64,000 bases of DNA from RUG100 sp963542695 (lineage in GTDB: Bacteria > Bacillota > Clostridia > Peptostreptococcales > Anaerovoracaceae), in the NCBI GenBank assembly GCA_963542695.1, contig CAUTYX010000010.1:10222-74221 (forward strand), read 5' to 3'. Below, one piece after another: positions 53,019-62,538 of the stretch (positions within the stretch are counted from its first letter, which is position 1; the number at the start of each line of letters is the position of its first letter). A program made the position numbers and the translations under genes. Below the pieces are notes generated by a model. The model saw only the letters and a program-made list of their open reading frames with translations. It made no database searches and was not told the DNA's origin.

Positions 53019-54284
53019 TTACCGAATAGCTGCAAAACCTTTCTCCAGGTCTTCTATGATGTCCTCCACATTTTCCAGACCAACAGACAAACGAACCATA
53101 CCGCTTTCAATACCTGCAGCCTTTAGCCCTTCTTCTGAAAGCTGACGATGGGTCTCACTGGCAGGATGCAACACGCATGTTTTAATATCGGCAACGTGAA
53201 CTTCGTTGCTGGCCAGTTCCAGTGCGTTCATCCACTTCATGGCGCCTTCTCTTCCACCTTTTACAACAAGGGAAATAACGCCACTGGCACCCTTTAAATA
53301 TTTTTGAGCCAAAGGATAATTGACATCGCCAGGCAAGCCAGGATATGTAACTTTTTCTACTTCCGGCAGCTTCTCCAGGTATTCTGCAACAGCCTGTGCA
53401 TTTTCACAGTATCTTTCCATACGAACCGCCAAGGTTTCCAGCCCCAGATTCAGTAAAAATGCCGAATGAGCAGCCGGATAACACCCAAAGTCTCTCATTA
53501 GTTGCATCCGTGCTTTTAGAATATAGGCAGCCTTGCCGTAAGTTTCCGTATAGGAAATCCCATGATAGGTAATATCCGGTTCCGTCAGACCAGGGAAATT
53601 CCCTTTGGTCCAGTCAAAATTGCCACTATCTACAATGATGCCTCCCCCTTGTACAGCATGTCCGTCCATATACTTTGTGGTGGAATGAGTTACAATGTCC
53701 GCTCCAAATTCAAAGGGACGACAAAGGATCGGTGTAGCAAAAGTATTGTCCATAATCAATGGTACATTATGTCTGTGGGCAATCCGTGCAAATTTTTCAC
53801 TATCAAAAACGTCTAGTGCCGGATTGGCGATGGTTTCCCCAAAAACCAGTTTTGTATTGTCTTTAAAGGCATTGTCAATTTCTTCTTCTGTTGCATCTTT
53901 GGCTACGTAAATACATTCGATTCCCAGTTTCCGGATGGTATGGGTAAAGAGGTTTACAGTTCCCCCATAGATTTCCGGTGTGCTGATAATACTGTCTCCG
54001 GCTTCGCAAAGATTCAGGATAGCCAGCAAATTGGCAGCTTGACCGGAAGAGGTACACATTGCACCAACCCCGCCTTCCAGCTGATTGATTTTCTCTTCTA
54101 CAGCCATTACCGTTGGATTGGCAAAACGAGAATAAATAATGGCCTTGGTTGGATCGTCAAATACCGCCGCCACCTCTTGTGTAGAATCAAAAGTAAAGGT
54201 AGTACTCTGGACAATGGGAACCACTCTAGGATCCCCATTTCCCGGTGTATATCCTGCATGTAAACATTTTGTTTCGTCTTTCAT
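53019..54284 (-). CDS. O-acetylhomoserine aminocarboxypropyltransferase / PLP-dependent sulfhydrylase
   Basis: 421 aa. PLP lysine in HSTTKYMDGHAVQGGG, the FANPTVMAVEEKINQLEGG entry, and IMDNTFATPILCRPFEFGADIVTHST are typical of MetY-type Cys/Met metabolism enzymes. Forms homocysteine from O-acetylhomoserine and sulfide, or degrades thiols in some relatives. No SAM riboswitch or T-box is visible upstream. Strong TTAGGAGGAAGC site. In an operon with the MFS exporter. Confidence 0.9.
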   Translation of the reverse strand: MKDETKCLHAGYTPGNGDPRVVPIVQSTTFTFDSTQEVAAVFDDPTKAIIYSRFANPTVMAVEEKINQLEGGVGAMCTSSGQAANLLAILNLCEAGDSIISTPEIYGGTVNLFTHTIRKLGIECIYVAKDATEEEIDNAFKDNTKLVFGETIANPALDVFDSEKFARIAHRHNVPLIMDNTFATPILCRPFEFGADIVTHSTTKYMDGHAVQGGGIIVDSGNFDWTKGNFPGLTEPDITYHGISYTETYGKAAYILKARMQLMRDFGCYPAAHSAFLLNLGLETLAVRMERYCENAQAVAEYLEKLPEVEKVTYPGLPGDVNYPLAQKYLKGASGVISLVVKGGREGAMKWMNALELASNEVHVADIKTCVLHPASETHRQLSEEGLKAAGIESGMVRLSVGLENVEDIIEDLEKGFAAIR

Positions 54285-54507
54285 AAGCTTCCTCCTAATC
54301 TCCCTTTTCTTGTTTCATTCACAAATCAATGTGTGATATAGCCAGCTGCTATAGTCTGCTATAGCCTTTCATTTTATTGGCTTTCAGCTGGTTTTTATCA
54401 ACTTTATTCCTATATTTGCCGGCTGTCAATGACCAATTTGAAAAATTTTCCACCCTAGAAGAATCTACGCTATTTTGCTATACTTTTCCATATAGGAGGG
54501 TATAGCT

Positions 54508-55269
54508 ATGAGTATAAAAACAATTGTACATGGTGCCGGTGGACATATGGGGCAAATCGTCTGCCAGCTGGTTCTTGACAGTAAAGAACTGGAATTAGCT
54601 GCAGCCGTAGATGCCTTTGGGGGAGCGGTAAAGGCCGATGGGAGAAACATCCTTACCTCTCTTGATGAGTGTCCAAAGGAAACGGATGTGGTCATCGATT
54701 TTTCCCATCATACTTGCTGCCCGGATTTGATGGCCTATTGCAGCAGGAACGCATTGCCGGTAGTTCTCTGTACCACGGGAATCACAGAGGCAGAACAGAA
54801 AACTGTACAGAAGGCAGCCGAATCCATTGCCATTTTTCAGTCGGGAAACATGTCTGTTGGAGTGGCATTGCTGCGCCGCCTTGCAAAAGAAGCTGCTCGG
54901 GTTATGGAGGACTGCGATATTGAAATTGTCGAAGCCCATCACAATAGAAAAGTAGATGCCCCTAGCGGCACTGCCCTGATGTTGGCCGACGAAATAAAAA
55001 AAGTCCGGACCGACGCCGAATATGTTTTGGGACGTTCCGGAGAACACAAACGCCAACCCGAAGAAATCGGGATTCACGCCCTTCGCATGGGAAATGTTGT
55101 AGGAGAGCACCAGGTAATCTTTACCACCAACAACCAAAGTATCACGCTGTGCCATTCTGCTCAGGACAGAAGTCTCTTTGCCGACGGCGCCATTGCTGCA
55201 GCCAAGTACCTAGTACACCGGCAACCCGGTATTTATGATATGGATGACATGCTGGCAGGAAAAGAATAG
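54508..55269 (+). CDS. dapB: 4-hydroxy-tetrahydrodipicolinate reductase
   Basis: 253 aa. NAD(P)-binding GAGGHMGQIVCQL at the start, VVIDFSHH, and the catalytic EAHHNRKVDAPSGTALML. Reduces hydroxytetrahydrodipicolinate in the lysine/diaminopimelate pathway. No dapA adjacent. AGGAGGGTATAGCT site; it ends exactly where the convergent ZIP gene ends. Confidence 0.95.
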   Translation: MSIKTIVHGAGGHMGQIVCQLVLDSKELELAAAVDAFGGAVKADGRNILTSLDECPKETDVVIDFSHHTCCPDLMAYCSRNALPVVLCTTGITEAEQKTVQKAAESIAIFQSGNMSVGVALLRRLAKEAARVMEDCDIEIVEAHHNRKVDAPSGTALMLADEIKKVRTDAEYVLGRSGEHKRQPEEIGIHALRMGNVVGEHQVIFTTNNQSITLCHSAQDRSLFADGAIAAAKYLVHRQPGIYDMDDMLAGKE

Positions 55270-56046
55270 CTAAGACAAGGCTACATCCAGTGCCATCATT
55301 AAAGTAAAGCCAAGGGCAAATGTCAAAACGCCTACATTGGAGTGTTTTCCGTTGTTCATTTCCGGAATCAGTTCTTCCACGACAACGTAAATCATAGCCC
55401 CTGCTACAAAGCTAAGGAAATAAGGCATCAGCGGCACCAGCTTGTTGGCAGCAAGGATAATCACCAAGCAACCTAGAGGCTCTACGGCGCCGGACAATAC
55501 GCCTGCGCCGAAAGCCTTTATTTTATTGACTCCAACAGCCCGTAACGGCATAGAGATAATGGCGCCTTCGGGAAAATTTTGAATGGCAATCCCCAGCGCT
55601 AAGGCAAAGGCACTGCCAACGGTAATCTGTGTATTTCCGGACAGCACTCCGGCACACACAACGCCCACGGCCATGCCTTCGGGAATGTTGTGTAAGGTCA
55701 CTGCCAGTACCATCATAGTAGGCCTGGTCAAATCACTATCCGGCCCTTCATGTTCCTTGGCATGTTGATGAAGATGTGGGATTGCATGATCCAATATCAG
55801 CAAAAACAACGTCCCCAACCAAAAACCTATAACTGCCGGCAAAAAGGACCAAGCTCCTCTGTCGGCCACCTGTTCCATGGCAGGAATTAAAAGACTCCAA
55901 ATAGATGCTGCCACCATAATCCCCGAAGCAAATCCATTTAGAGCTTTTTCGACGTTTTCATTTAGTTTTCCCCGCAGTAAAAATACGCAGGCACTGCCTA
56001 GTGCCGTCCCCAAAAAGGGAATCAGCATTCCTTGCAATACAATCAT
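55270..56046 (-). CDS. ZIP-family metal transporter
   Basis: 258 aa, eight membrane helices. Metal-binding residues in HNIPEGMAVGVVCAG and NFPEGAIISMPL, and a His-containing loop (PHLHQHAKEHEG) between helices 3 and 4. The last gene of the zinc operon, so probably imports zinc (or moves another divalent metal). Start ATG with TTGCAAGGAATG-like sequence. Confidence 0.93.
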   Translation of the reverse strand: MIVLQGMLIPFLGTALGSACVFLLRGKLNENVEKALNGFASGIMVAASIWSLLIPAMEQVADRGAWSFLPAVIGFWLGTLFLLILDHAIPHLHQHAKEHEGPDSDLTRPTMMVLAVTLHNIPEGMAVGVVCAGVLSGNTQITVGSAFALALGIAIQNFPEGAIISMPLRAVGVNKIKAFGAGVLSGAVEPLGCLVIILAANKLVPLMPYFLSFVAGAMIYVVVEELIPEMNNGKHSNVGVLTFALGFTLMMALDVALS

Positions 56047-56079
56047 AATATTACTTTCCCAAACCCGTTTTACACAAGT

Positions 56080-56634
56080 CTATTTTACTATAGTTGCGTC
56101 TTTCAAGCGACAATATTGCATATCTCCGGCTTCTTTGACAGTATAGCTTTCAAAGACGCCACGAACTTTTACTTCTGCATCTACTGCCGGATAATCATCA
56201 GGATACTTGTAGGAATCTCCATTTTTTAGCACGAACTCCAATCCTTGCTGACAGCATTTTGTAGCATCCGGAACAACACAGTAAAAATATTTCTTACCGG
56301 TTTTATCGTCTTTTGCTACAGCAAAATTTCCAATCACCTGGACTTCTCTCCCATCGTATTCCGAAGGACTTTCCATCATGTTGAATACTTCAGAATAGAT
56401 AGCCGTACTGCTCATCTTTGTTAAATCCAGCAGCCCTTTTTTGTAATTGGCCTTTCGCAAGGCTTTGATTTCTTTTTCGCTTTTTTTGGCACCGGACTGT
56501 GCACTTTCATTCGTCTGTGTCCCGGAAGTACCATCTGCGCTATTTGATGAATTTCCCGAATCGCTTTTTCCGCAGGCTCCCAGCGCCAGGGCAAGAACCA
56601 TGCACAACAAGATAACAACTAGCTTTTTCTTCAT
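56080..56634 (-). CDS. Lipoprotein with OB-like domain in zinc operon
   Basis: 184 aa. Signal peptide with LGAC lipobox (Cys 21), Ser-rich linker to about residue 50, then MMESPSEYDGREVQVIGNFAVAKD...YFYCVVPDATKCCQQGLEFVLKNG, the beta-barrel-like core also seen in YcgQ/DUF1980-type proteins, with a CC pair. The ATG overlaps the znuB stop (TAATG). Probably helps zinc handling at the membrane surface (inference). Confidence 0.75.
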   Translation of the reverse strand: MKKKLVVILLCMVLALALGACGKSDSGNSSNSADGTSGTQTNESAQSGAKKSEKEIKALRKANYKKGLLDLTKMSSTAIYSEVFNMMESPSEYDGREVQVIGNFAVAKDDKTGKKYFYCVVPDATKCCQQGLEFVLKNGDSYKYPDDYPAVDAEVKVRGVFESYTVKEAGDMQYCRLKDATIVK

Positions 56635-57491
56635 TATCCTCGCCCCCTAACAACGATTCCCGCAACATAAAAGCCGGCAAAGGCACAAACATCTGCAGCC
56701 ACAATGGTAGAACCTACCGGTGTACCGGCACAAATAGAAATAATCAATCCCACTGTAGCACAAATTACAGACAATATCACCGAGCAAACGGTAACCGATA
56801 GAAAGGTATGGAATACACGCATGGCCGATAACGCCGGAAAAATAATCAGGGCAGAGATCAGCAAGGCTCCCACAAGGCGCATACCCAGTACTATGATAAT
56901 GGCTATGATAATGGCTATGATCAAATTGTAAAAATCGGTTTTAGTACCTACTGCCTTGGCAAATTCTTCGTCAAAAGTCACATCAAAAATCTTGTGATAC
57001 AAAAACAGAAAAGCAACCACAATAGCCAAAGACATAACGGAACAAAATACCACTTCGTCTTTGGTCAAGGTCAATATCGATGTGGATCCAAAGAGAGTAC
57101 TGCACACATCACCGGACAAATTGGACGATTTGGCAAAAATATTCATCAACAGGTATCCAAACGCCAGCGATGCAACAGACAACATGGCAATGGCTGCATC
57201 TCCTTTAATCTTGACATGTTGGCCGGATTTCAAAAGGATAATGGCGCAAACAATCGTAACCGGCATGGTCAGAATCATATTGTTTGATAGATTCATTACC
57301 GTTGCCACTGTCATAGCACCAAAGGCTACGTGAGACAACCCATCACCGATAAAAGAAAATCGCTTTAACACCAAGGTGACACCGATTAGGGAAGAACACA
57401 AGGCAATAAGCAAGCCGACGATAATAGCATATATAACAAAAGGATGCTGCAAATACATACTCATGGTATCAATAAATGAACTCATTGCCAC
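56634..57491 (-). CDS. znuB: Zinc ABC transporter permease
   Basis: 285 aa, about eight helices of the ABC-3 permease family: ALCSSLIGVTLVLKRFSFIGDGLSHVAFGA and MRLVGALLISALIIFPALSAMRV. Forms the channel for Zn2+ (or Mn2+) taken from ZnuA. Its first ten bases overlap the end of znuC, showing coupled translation. Confidence 0.92.
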   Translation of the reverse strand: MAMSSFIDTMSMYLQHPFVIYAIIVGLLIALCSSLIGVTLVLKRFSFIGDGLSHVAFGAMTVATVMNLSNNMILTMPVTIVCAIILLKSGQHVKIKGDAAIAMLSVASLAFGYLLMNIFAKSSNLSGDVCSTLFGSTSILTLTKDEVVFCSVMSLAIVVAFLFLYHKIFDVTFDEEFAKAVGTKTDFYNLIIAIIIAIIIVLGMRLVGALLISALIIFPALSAMRVFHTFLSVTVCSVILSVICATVGLIISICAGTPVGSTIVAADVCAFAGFYVAGIVVRGRG

Positions 57492-58186
57492 ACCTCTCCT
57501 TTGTTGAGTCTTTCATTAACGTAGTTCAAGTATTCTGCCTTGGTTCCATAAAAATGTTCTTCTCCCATAAAAAGAATATGGCTGGCGTATTTTATCGCCG
57601 CTTCTACATCGTGGGAGATCATGATGATAGTAACCCCTTCTTTGTTGAGGTTTTCCACCAGTCGGTACATTTCTTCTGTGGCCTTTGGGTCAAGACCGGT
57701 CACCGGCTCATCCAGAAGCAAAATCTTTTGGGTGGCACAAAGAGCCCGAGCCAGCAATACCCTCTGCTGCTGCCCGCCGGAAAGTTCGCTATAGCACCGC
57801 TGCCGGATATAGTCGATTTCCATTTTGTTAATGTTCTCCCGAGCCATTTCTTTTTCCTGTCGGCTATACCAAGGTCTGTGTCCTTTTCTGTTCTGACAGC
57901 CGGAAAGAACAATTTCCCAAACAGATGCCGGAAAATCCCGTTGTACTTCCGTCTGCTGTGGCAAATATCCAATCTCTGTTGCCTGCAGAGATTGCGCGAA
58001 GGAGATGGAGCCAACTGCCGGAGCCTTCATCCCCAGCAGCGATTTCATCAGCGTCGTTTTTCCACTACCGTTTTCTCCTACAATACAAAGATAGTCTCCT
58101 TGATTTACAGAGAAAGTTAAATTTTCAAATAGAGTTTTGACACCGTATTTCAGTGTCAAATTATCGCAGCGAATTTGCTCCATCAA
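57482..58186 (-). CDS. znuC: Zinc ABC transporter ATP-binding protein
   Basis: 234 aa. Walker A GENGSGKTTLMKSLLG, signature LSGGQQQRVLLARAL, Walker B ILLLDEPVTGLD and switch His in IMISHDVEAA. Powers uptake by ZnuB. Start 20 bases downstream of the znuA stop in the operon. Confidence 0.94.
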   Translation of the reverse strand: MMEQIRCDNLTLKYGVKTLFENLTFSVNQGDYLCIVGENGSGKTTLMKSLLGMKAPAVGSISFAQSLQATEIGYLPQQTEVQRDFPASVWEIVLSGCQNRKGHRPWYSRQEKEMARENINKMEIDYIRQRCYSELSGGQQQRVLLARALCATQKILLLDEPVTGLDPKATEEMYRLVENLNKEGVTIIMISHDVEAAIKYASHILFMGEEHFYGTKAEYLNYVNERLNKGEVWQ

Positions 58187-58206
58187 TACCTCCTTGTGTG
58201 CAGTCG

Positions 58207-59364
58207 TTATTGTAACGCTTTCTTTAGCACTTTCAGGTTCTTCGTCATAATATCAAGATAGGTAGCTCCTTTTTCAACATCCTTGGCGGTAGTTGACTGC
58301 ATAGAGTCCATAGTCAAGATATCCTGGTCTTTTTTATTGGTATTCTTAATAATCGTCTTAGCAATCTTATGATCGTTGTTTTCAATGGTCATAACATTTT
58401 TCAGTCCCAATTGATCCATTTTGTTAGCCAGGAATTTAATGGTCTTAAAACTAGCTTCGGATTCGGCAGAGCACCCTACAAAAGCAGCAAAGTAATCAAG
58501 CTTGTAATCTTCTACCATATATCTGAATGGGAATCTATCACCAAAGAGCAACGTCTTCTTGGAAGCAGATTTTACAGCGTCACTGTATTCCTTATCCAGA
58601 TTAGCCAGCTTTTTATTATATGCCTTGGCATTGGCCAAATACGTATCTTTACTTTCTTTGTCAACGGCTCCAATGGCATTGGCAATTTCTGTGGTGCAAG
58701 TCTGTGCACTCTTTAAAGACAACCATACATGTTCGTCTTTTTCCGGATCATCGCCATCGTGATGATGGTGCTCATCCTTGTCATGGTCATGATCCTCATC
58801 TTTATCATGGTGTTCGTCTTTGTCGTGATCACCGTCTTTATCATGATCGTGGTCTTCATCCTTATCGCTGTCGTGATGTTTGTCATGATGATCGTCATCA
58901 TCATCTTTGTCACCGTCGTGGTGATGATGTTCTTCTGTCTGCATACCTTCTTTTACTTCCTCATTTTTAACCTTATCCCCTAAGGTATCCATGAGATTTA
59001 CTACCTGCATGTCTTTGTTGGTAGCTTCCTTCAAAGCATCCTCTACCCACTCGTCAGATTCTCCGCCAACATACACAAATACGTCACAAGAAGAGATTTT
59101 TTCAATATCCTTTGCAGAAGGCTGATAACTGTGCAAGTCAACGCCATCATCCAGCAACATAGTAATCTCTGCATCCTTTGCTTTTTCCCCCAAAACTTCC
59201 TTTGTCCAATCGTATTCCGGGAAGATGGTGGTTACAACGCTGATTTTTTTATTGGATGAATCTTTCTTGTCGGTTTTGTCTGCGGAGCCGCCATTGCCAC
59301 AACCGGCAAGAGCAAATACCATTACCAACGCACCTATGAGAATTACACTTAGTCTTTTTTTCAC
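58207..59364 (-). CDS. znuA: Zinc-binding lipoprotein with long His/Asp loop
   Basis: 385 aa. GTG start with GGAGG eight bases before it; a longer TTG start lacks that site. Lipobox LAGC (Cys 22). Zinc ligand DLHSYQP, then a highly charged insert at about 144-212 (HHHH, DDDDDHHDKHHD, repeated DKDEDHDHD) before EHVWLS, and AAFVGCSAESEASFKTI in the second lobe. Captures extracellular zinc for ZnuBC; the loop is a zinc sponge typical of ZnuA, but here unusually long and internally repeated. Confidence 0.94.
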   Translation of the reverse strand: MKKRLSVILIGALVMVFALAGCGNGGSADKTDKKDSSNKKISVVTTIFPEYDWTKEVLGEKAKDAEITMLLDDGVDLHSYQPSAKDIEKISSCDVFVYVGGESDEWVEDALKEATNKDMQVVNLMDTLGDKVKNEEVKEGMQTEEHHHHDGDKDDDDDHHDKHHDSDKDEDHDHDKDGDHDKDEHHDKDEDHDHDKDEHHHHDGDDPEKDEHVWLSLKSAQTCTTEIANAIGAVDKESKDTYLANAKAYNKKLANLDKEYSDAVKSASKKTLLFGDRFPFRYMVEDYKLDYFAAFVGCSAESEASFKTIKFLANKMDQLGLKNVMTIENNDHKIAKTIIKNTNKKDQDILTMDSMQSTTAKDVEKGATYLDIMTKNLKVLKKALQ

Positions 59365-59488
59365 GATTTTTTCCTCCAATGTCTACACTTTAAAAAGCCT
59401 GCATTAAAAAAACTAAACTTCTTTATTTTCAATAAGGAAAGCTGCTTGCCAGATGGGCCCTACCTATACAAGCGACTCCTTTTGAACA

Positions 59489-59935
59489 TCATCTGTTGTG
59501 GTTGCTCTCCTCGGGAGAATGGATGTCCCCGGCATTACTGCATATCTGACACACCCCATAGATAACCGTTTGCTGCATATCGATTTGGAATTGGTGTTCC
59601 TCAGCCAGGTGTTCCCAAAACTTTGCCGCCTGGCTACACTGAAAATGAATAAGCTTGCCGCAATGTTCACATTTCAAATGATACCCTTGGTCTTCTGCCG
59701 CCAAGTCTTTTTCCACATACTCAAAAGAGGCACTGTTGTTTTCCCCTAGGATATATTTTTTTACAACGCCTTCTTGTACCAGTTCTTCCACTTTCCGGTA
59801 AATAGTCGTTTGACCAACCTTAATGTCCTCATCTTTAAAATGATTGGCAATATCCTTAATGGTCAAATGGTGTCCCTTCATCTGATAAAGATATTCTTCA
59901 ATTTCCGCCTTTGCATTTGTGTTATACTTTTTCAT
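59489..59935 (-). CDS. zur: Fur-family regulator, likely zinc uptake repressor
   Basis: 148 aa. Winged-helix DNA-binding part VGQTTIYRKVEELVQEGVV and metal sites HLKCEHCGKLIHF with the second pair CQIC, both typical of Fur/Zur. Adjacent to and ahead of the znuACB operon on the same strand, so it is likely Zur, controlling itself and znuA. The ATG at 59935 directly follows a 55-base perfect palindrome containing a Fur-type box. Confidence 0.9.
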   Translation of the reverse strand: MKKYNTNAKAEIEEYLYQMKGHHLTIKDIANHFKDEDIKVGQTTIYRKVEELVQEGVVKKYILGENNSASFEYVEKDLAAEDQGYHLKCEHCGKLIHFQCSQAAKFWEHLAEEHQFQIDMQQTVIYGVCQICSNAGDIHSPEESNHNR

Positions 59936-59936
59936 C

Positions 59937-59991
59937 AAAAACCCTCGTGCTAGAATTGAAAATCATTTTCAATTCTAGCACGAGGGTTTTT
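59937..59991. promoter_or_regulatory. 55-bp perfect palindrome with Fur/Zur box at zur start
   Basis: Two perfect 27-base arms around a single C (59964). The centre ATTGAAAATCATTTTCAAT is a Fur-family 7-1-7 inverted repeat; the outer part is CCCTCGTGCTAGA and its complement, ending in T-runs on both sides. The hairpin ends one base before the zur ATG, and the only candidate ribosome-binding site (GAGGG) lies in its stem. Confidence 0.85.
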
Positions 59992-60069
59992 CTCTGTCAA
60001 TGAATTGCCACCGGCTTCTTCCTATTTTCTCTTGCGCGCCTCTACATCTTCTAACGATTCCAACACGTT

Positions 60070-61504
60070 TCACTGAGGGGTTCTTCCATCATGGAACTGT
60101 TGGTAAGCCTCATTGTATTCCTTTTGGTGTTTTTCATGCAGTCGCTGTCGCCGCTGAAATTGGTCTTCAAAGAAAGCCCTGTTTTCCAGTTGATGCGTTC
60201 GAATTAAGGCTTTCATATGAGCACGTTCTTCCGGATTTTCTATAGCATTCAAACGTTCCACCATTTTTCTATCGGCAAATTCTCGGTATTCTCTGGCTCT
60301 TTCCCTCTCTAATTCCACGTGTTTGTGAATAATGTTAGAGATATCTCTAGGGGCATGGATAATTTCCACTACGGCATCCAATGGCGCGGCATCTACAACA
60401 GAGTAGGTAAGAGCCCCTAAGTACGGCATCAAAAACACCGATATGGCTCCTGCTGCCACTAATACCGATGCAATCTCGCTGTCCATGACGCCATTGTGCA
60501 CTGCAATACCTGTAATAGCTACAATTAGAGGCAATGCTGTGGTGCAGTAAAACGCCACGGAAACACGATTGTGAATTTCCAGCTTGTTCTTTCCCCAAGA
60601 CAAAGAAATAATAATGGGGAGGGCTCTGACTAAAATCAATGCCACATCCGGAAATAACAAAGAATAAAGGAATCGAAAATCCATGGGCCAACCCATTCAG
60701 TTTTATTTCCAACGTCTTGTTAGCTTCTGCTGTGATAAAACGCAGCACAAATCCTGCCGCAAATGCACCAAGGACAATATCTAAATCAAAGGCCGAGGAA
60801 AAGGCAACCAGCACAATCACCAACAAAATTGTAACGCGCATAATGGTCTGGGAGGTGGTCTCTGCTTTCGACTTAATAAAACGATAAAGCCGACTGTTCA
60901 TGGCTACCGCTTTGGTTCCAACCATGGAAATCCATAGACATAAGAGGAACAGCACCCCTAAGATAATAGCTGTTTTCCATGTGGTCCGTGCCGACAGCAA
61001 AATAGCAACTGCCAATACAGTAGCCAGTTCTCCCCAGGTACCATAGGCAATCACCAGCTCGCCCACTCTTGTGTTGGTAATGTCTCGCTCTTTTAAAATA
61101 GGCATCAAGGCTCCCAAAGCAGTAGTGGTCAGCAGTAATGCTGTTGCAATGAGTCCTTGCTTTCCCGAAGCAATGTTAGGCATGATAAAGGCAACACCTA
61201 AACCAATTAAAAAGGTCACCACCCAGGTGGCAAAGCCCTTCTTTCCGTCTGTTCCTACTAAGGCCTTTGGATTAATTTCATAGCCGGCCAGCAAAAATAG
61301 AAAAGCACATCCAAGATCCGACAGCAAAACTATGGCTTCGCTGTTGGAATGAATCACAGCCATGGCATGGGGTCCCAGTGCCGCACCGGCGCCAATCAGC
61401 AGCACCGGTTCGGGAACCAGTTGTTTCGGAATCAATTTAGCAATCAGTGGAACCACCGCCGCCACCAGTGCAATAATGGTCAATGATATAAATGTTGAAG
61501 TCAT
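60070..61504 (-). pseudogene. Cation:proton antiporter (Kef/CPA2-like), broken by internal deletion/frameshift
   Basis: Residues 1-270 read as a normal antiporter (FLLAGYEINPKALVG, TTTALGALMPILKERD, NGLAHGFSIPLFFVISG). From about 60,640 the frame changes by one, and the remaining helix LILVRALPIIISLSWG and a hydrophilic C-terminus (EIIHAPRDISNIIHKH, then a long Arg/Glu-rich helix) continue in the other frame. The usual 25 or so residues between FFVISG and LVRALP are absent, so it looks like a small deletion. SD-like AGAGG precedes the ATG. Confidence 0.8.
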
Positions 61505-61628
61505 GATTACCTCTTACATAATTTCTGTATCAATACTTCACTATCATACACCAGTTATCGTGATTCTTCCAGCTTCTACTACTTTGTAAAAGACCATCTG
61601 TCTTACCTTGTGGGTTTTGTGTGCTTCG

Positions 61629-62538
61629 TCAAATACGATGATACGCTATCATCTTCTCCCAACCGGGCTTTGCTTCCTTTACCAAGGGGAAGAAAGGATA
61701 GCAATGATACAGCCCTTCTGTAATCTCCGAAATAACATTGACTCCGCTCCTACGCAGCACTTTAACAATGGAATCATAACAAGTCAGCAATATTTCATCT
61801 CCGCCATAGGAAATATACACCTCTTTTAAACCGGTATACTCCCCCTCCTCAAGATAGAGCATGTACTTTGGCACATCTTTCCCATGGCTCATAATATCCG
61901 GCATTTTAGTCATGTAACTCATATCCAGCAAAATATCTTTGTCATTTAACACATATCCTTTTTCCAATGCTTTTTCATCTTGAAAGCAGTTACCCGGTGA
62001 AGACAAATACATTTTTTCCGGAATCGGTACGCCCTCTCCTTTAGCGTTGATATGCGCTGCCAATCCCAACCCGAGAGTAGCTCCTGATGAGCTGCCTGTA
62101 ACTAATATACGAGAAGCATCATAGGTCTCCAACATAGATTGGTAGAGCAGATATATAAAGTCGTAAACCTGATCAATGGAATAATCGATACAAAGAGGAT
62201 AGTAAGGCACTACCATATCCCGTCCTGTTTCCAAAGCAATCTGAAATGCTTTTTTTAATAGCTCCCGGATTAGGATGAGAAATCATACCGCCCCCAATAA
62301 GGAACAAGCAGGCATAATCACTTTTTTCCTTGTGGGTAATATATACTGTCTTTGCTCCTTGAAATTCCCTGATTTTATACTGCAAATCCGGATGCTTCAA
62401 CACAGGTGTCCTTTTCTTGGCATTATCTTTTGCAGCTGCCGCAAGGAATTCATCTGTGGATTTTCGAAATCCTCTCTTTACGCCTACCACTTTCAGTACC
62501 AATTTCAAAAGTCTAAACTTTACTGATGTCTTTTCCAT
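61629..62538 (-). pseudogene. Alpha/beta-hydrolase split by a one-base insertion in an A7 run
   Basis: The N-terminal part has the oxyanion strand LFLIGGGMISHP; the C-terminal part has the nucleophile ILVTGSSSGATLG, ISYGGDEILL (Asp) and EGLYHCYPFF (His), so all triad elements exist. Between them the frame shifts in a run of seven T on the plus strand (62250-62256); six would give AIKKAFQIALETGRD and a continuous protein of about 300 residues. May be phase-variable, a mutation, or a sequence error. Substrate unknown (esterase/lipase-like). Confidence 0.75.

Noticed and set aside
54285..54507. SAM riboswitch or T-box ahead of metY
   Set aside because: No conserved motif of either class is visible in the 220-base gap.
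58713..58983. Open frames opposite the znuA His/Asp loop
   Set aside because: They are low-complexity shadows of the repeated codons on the other strand.
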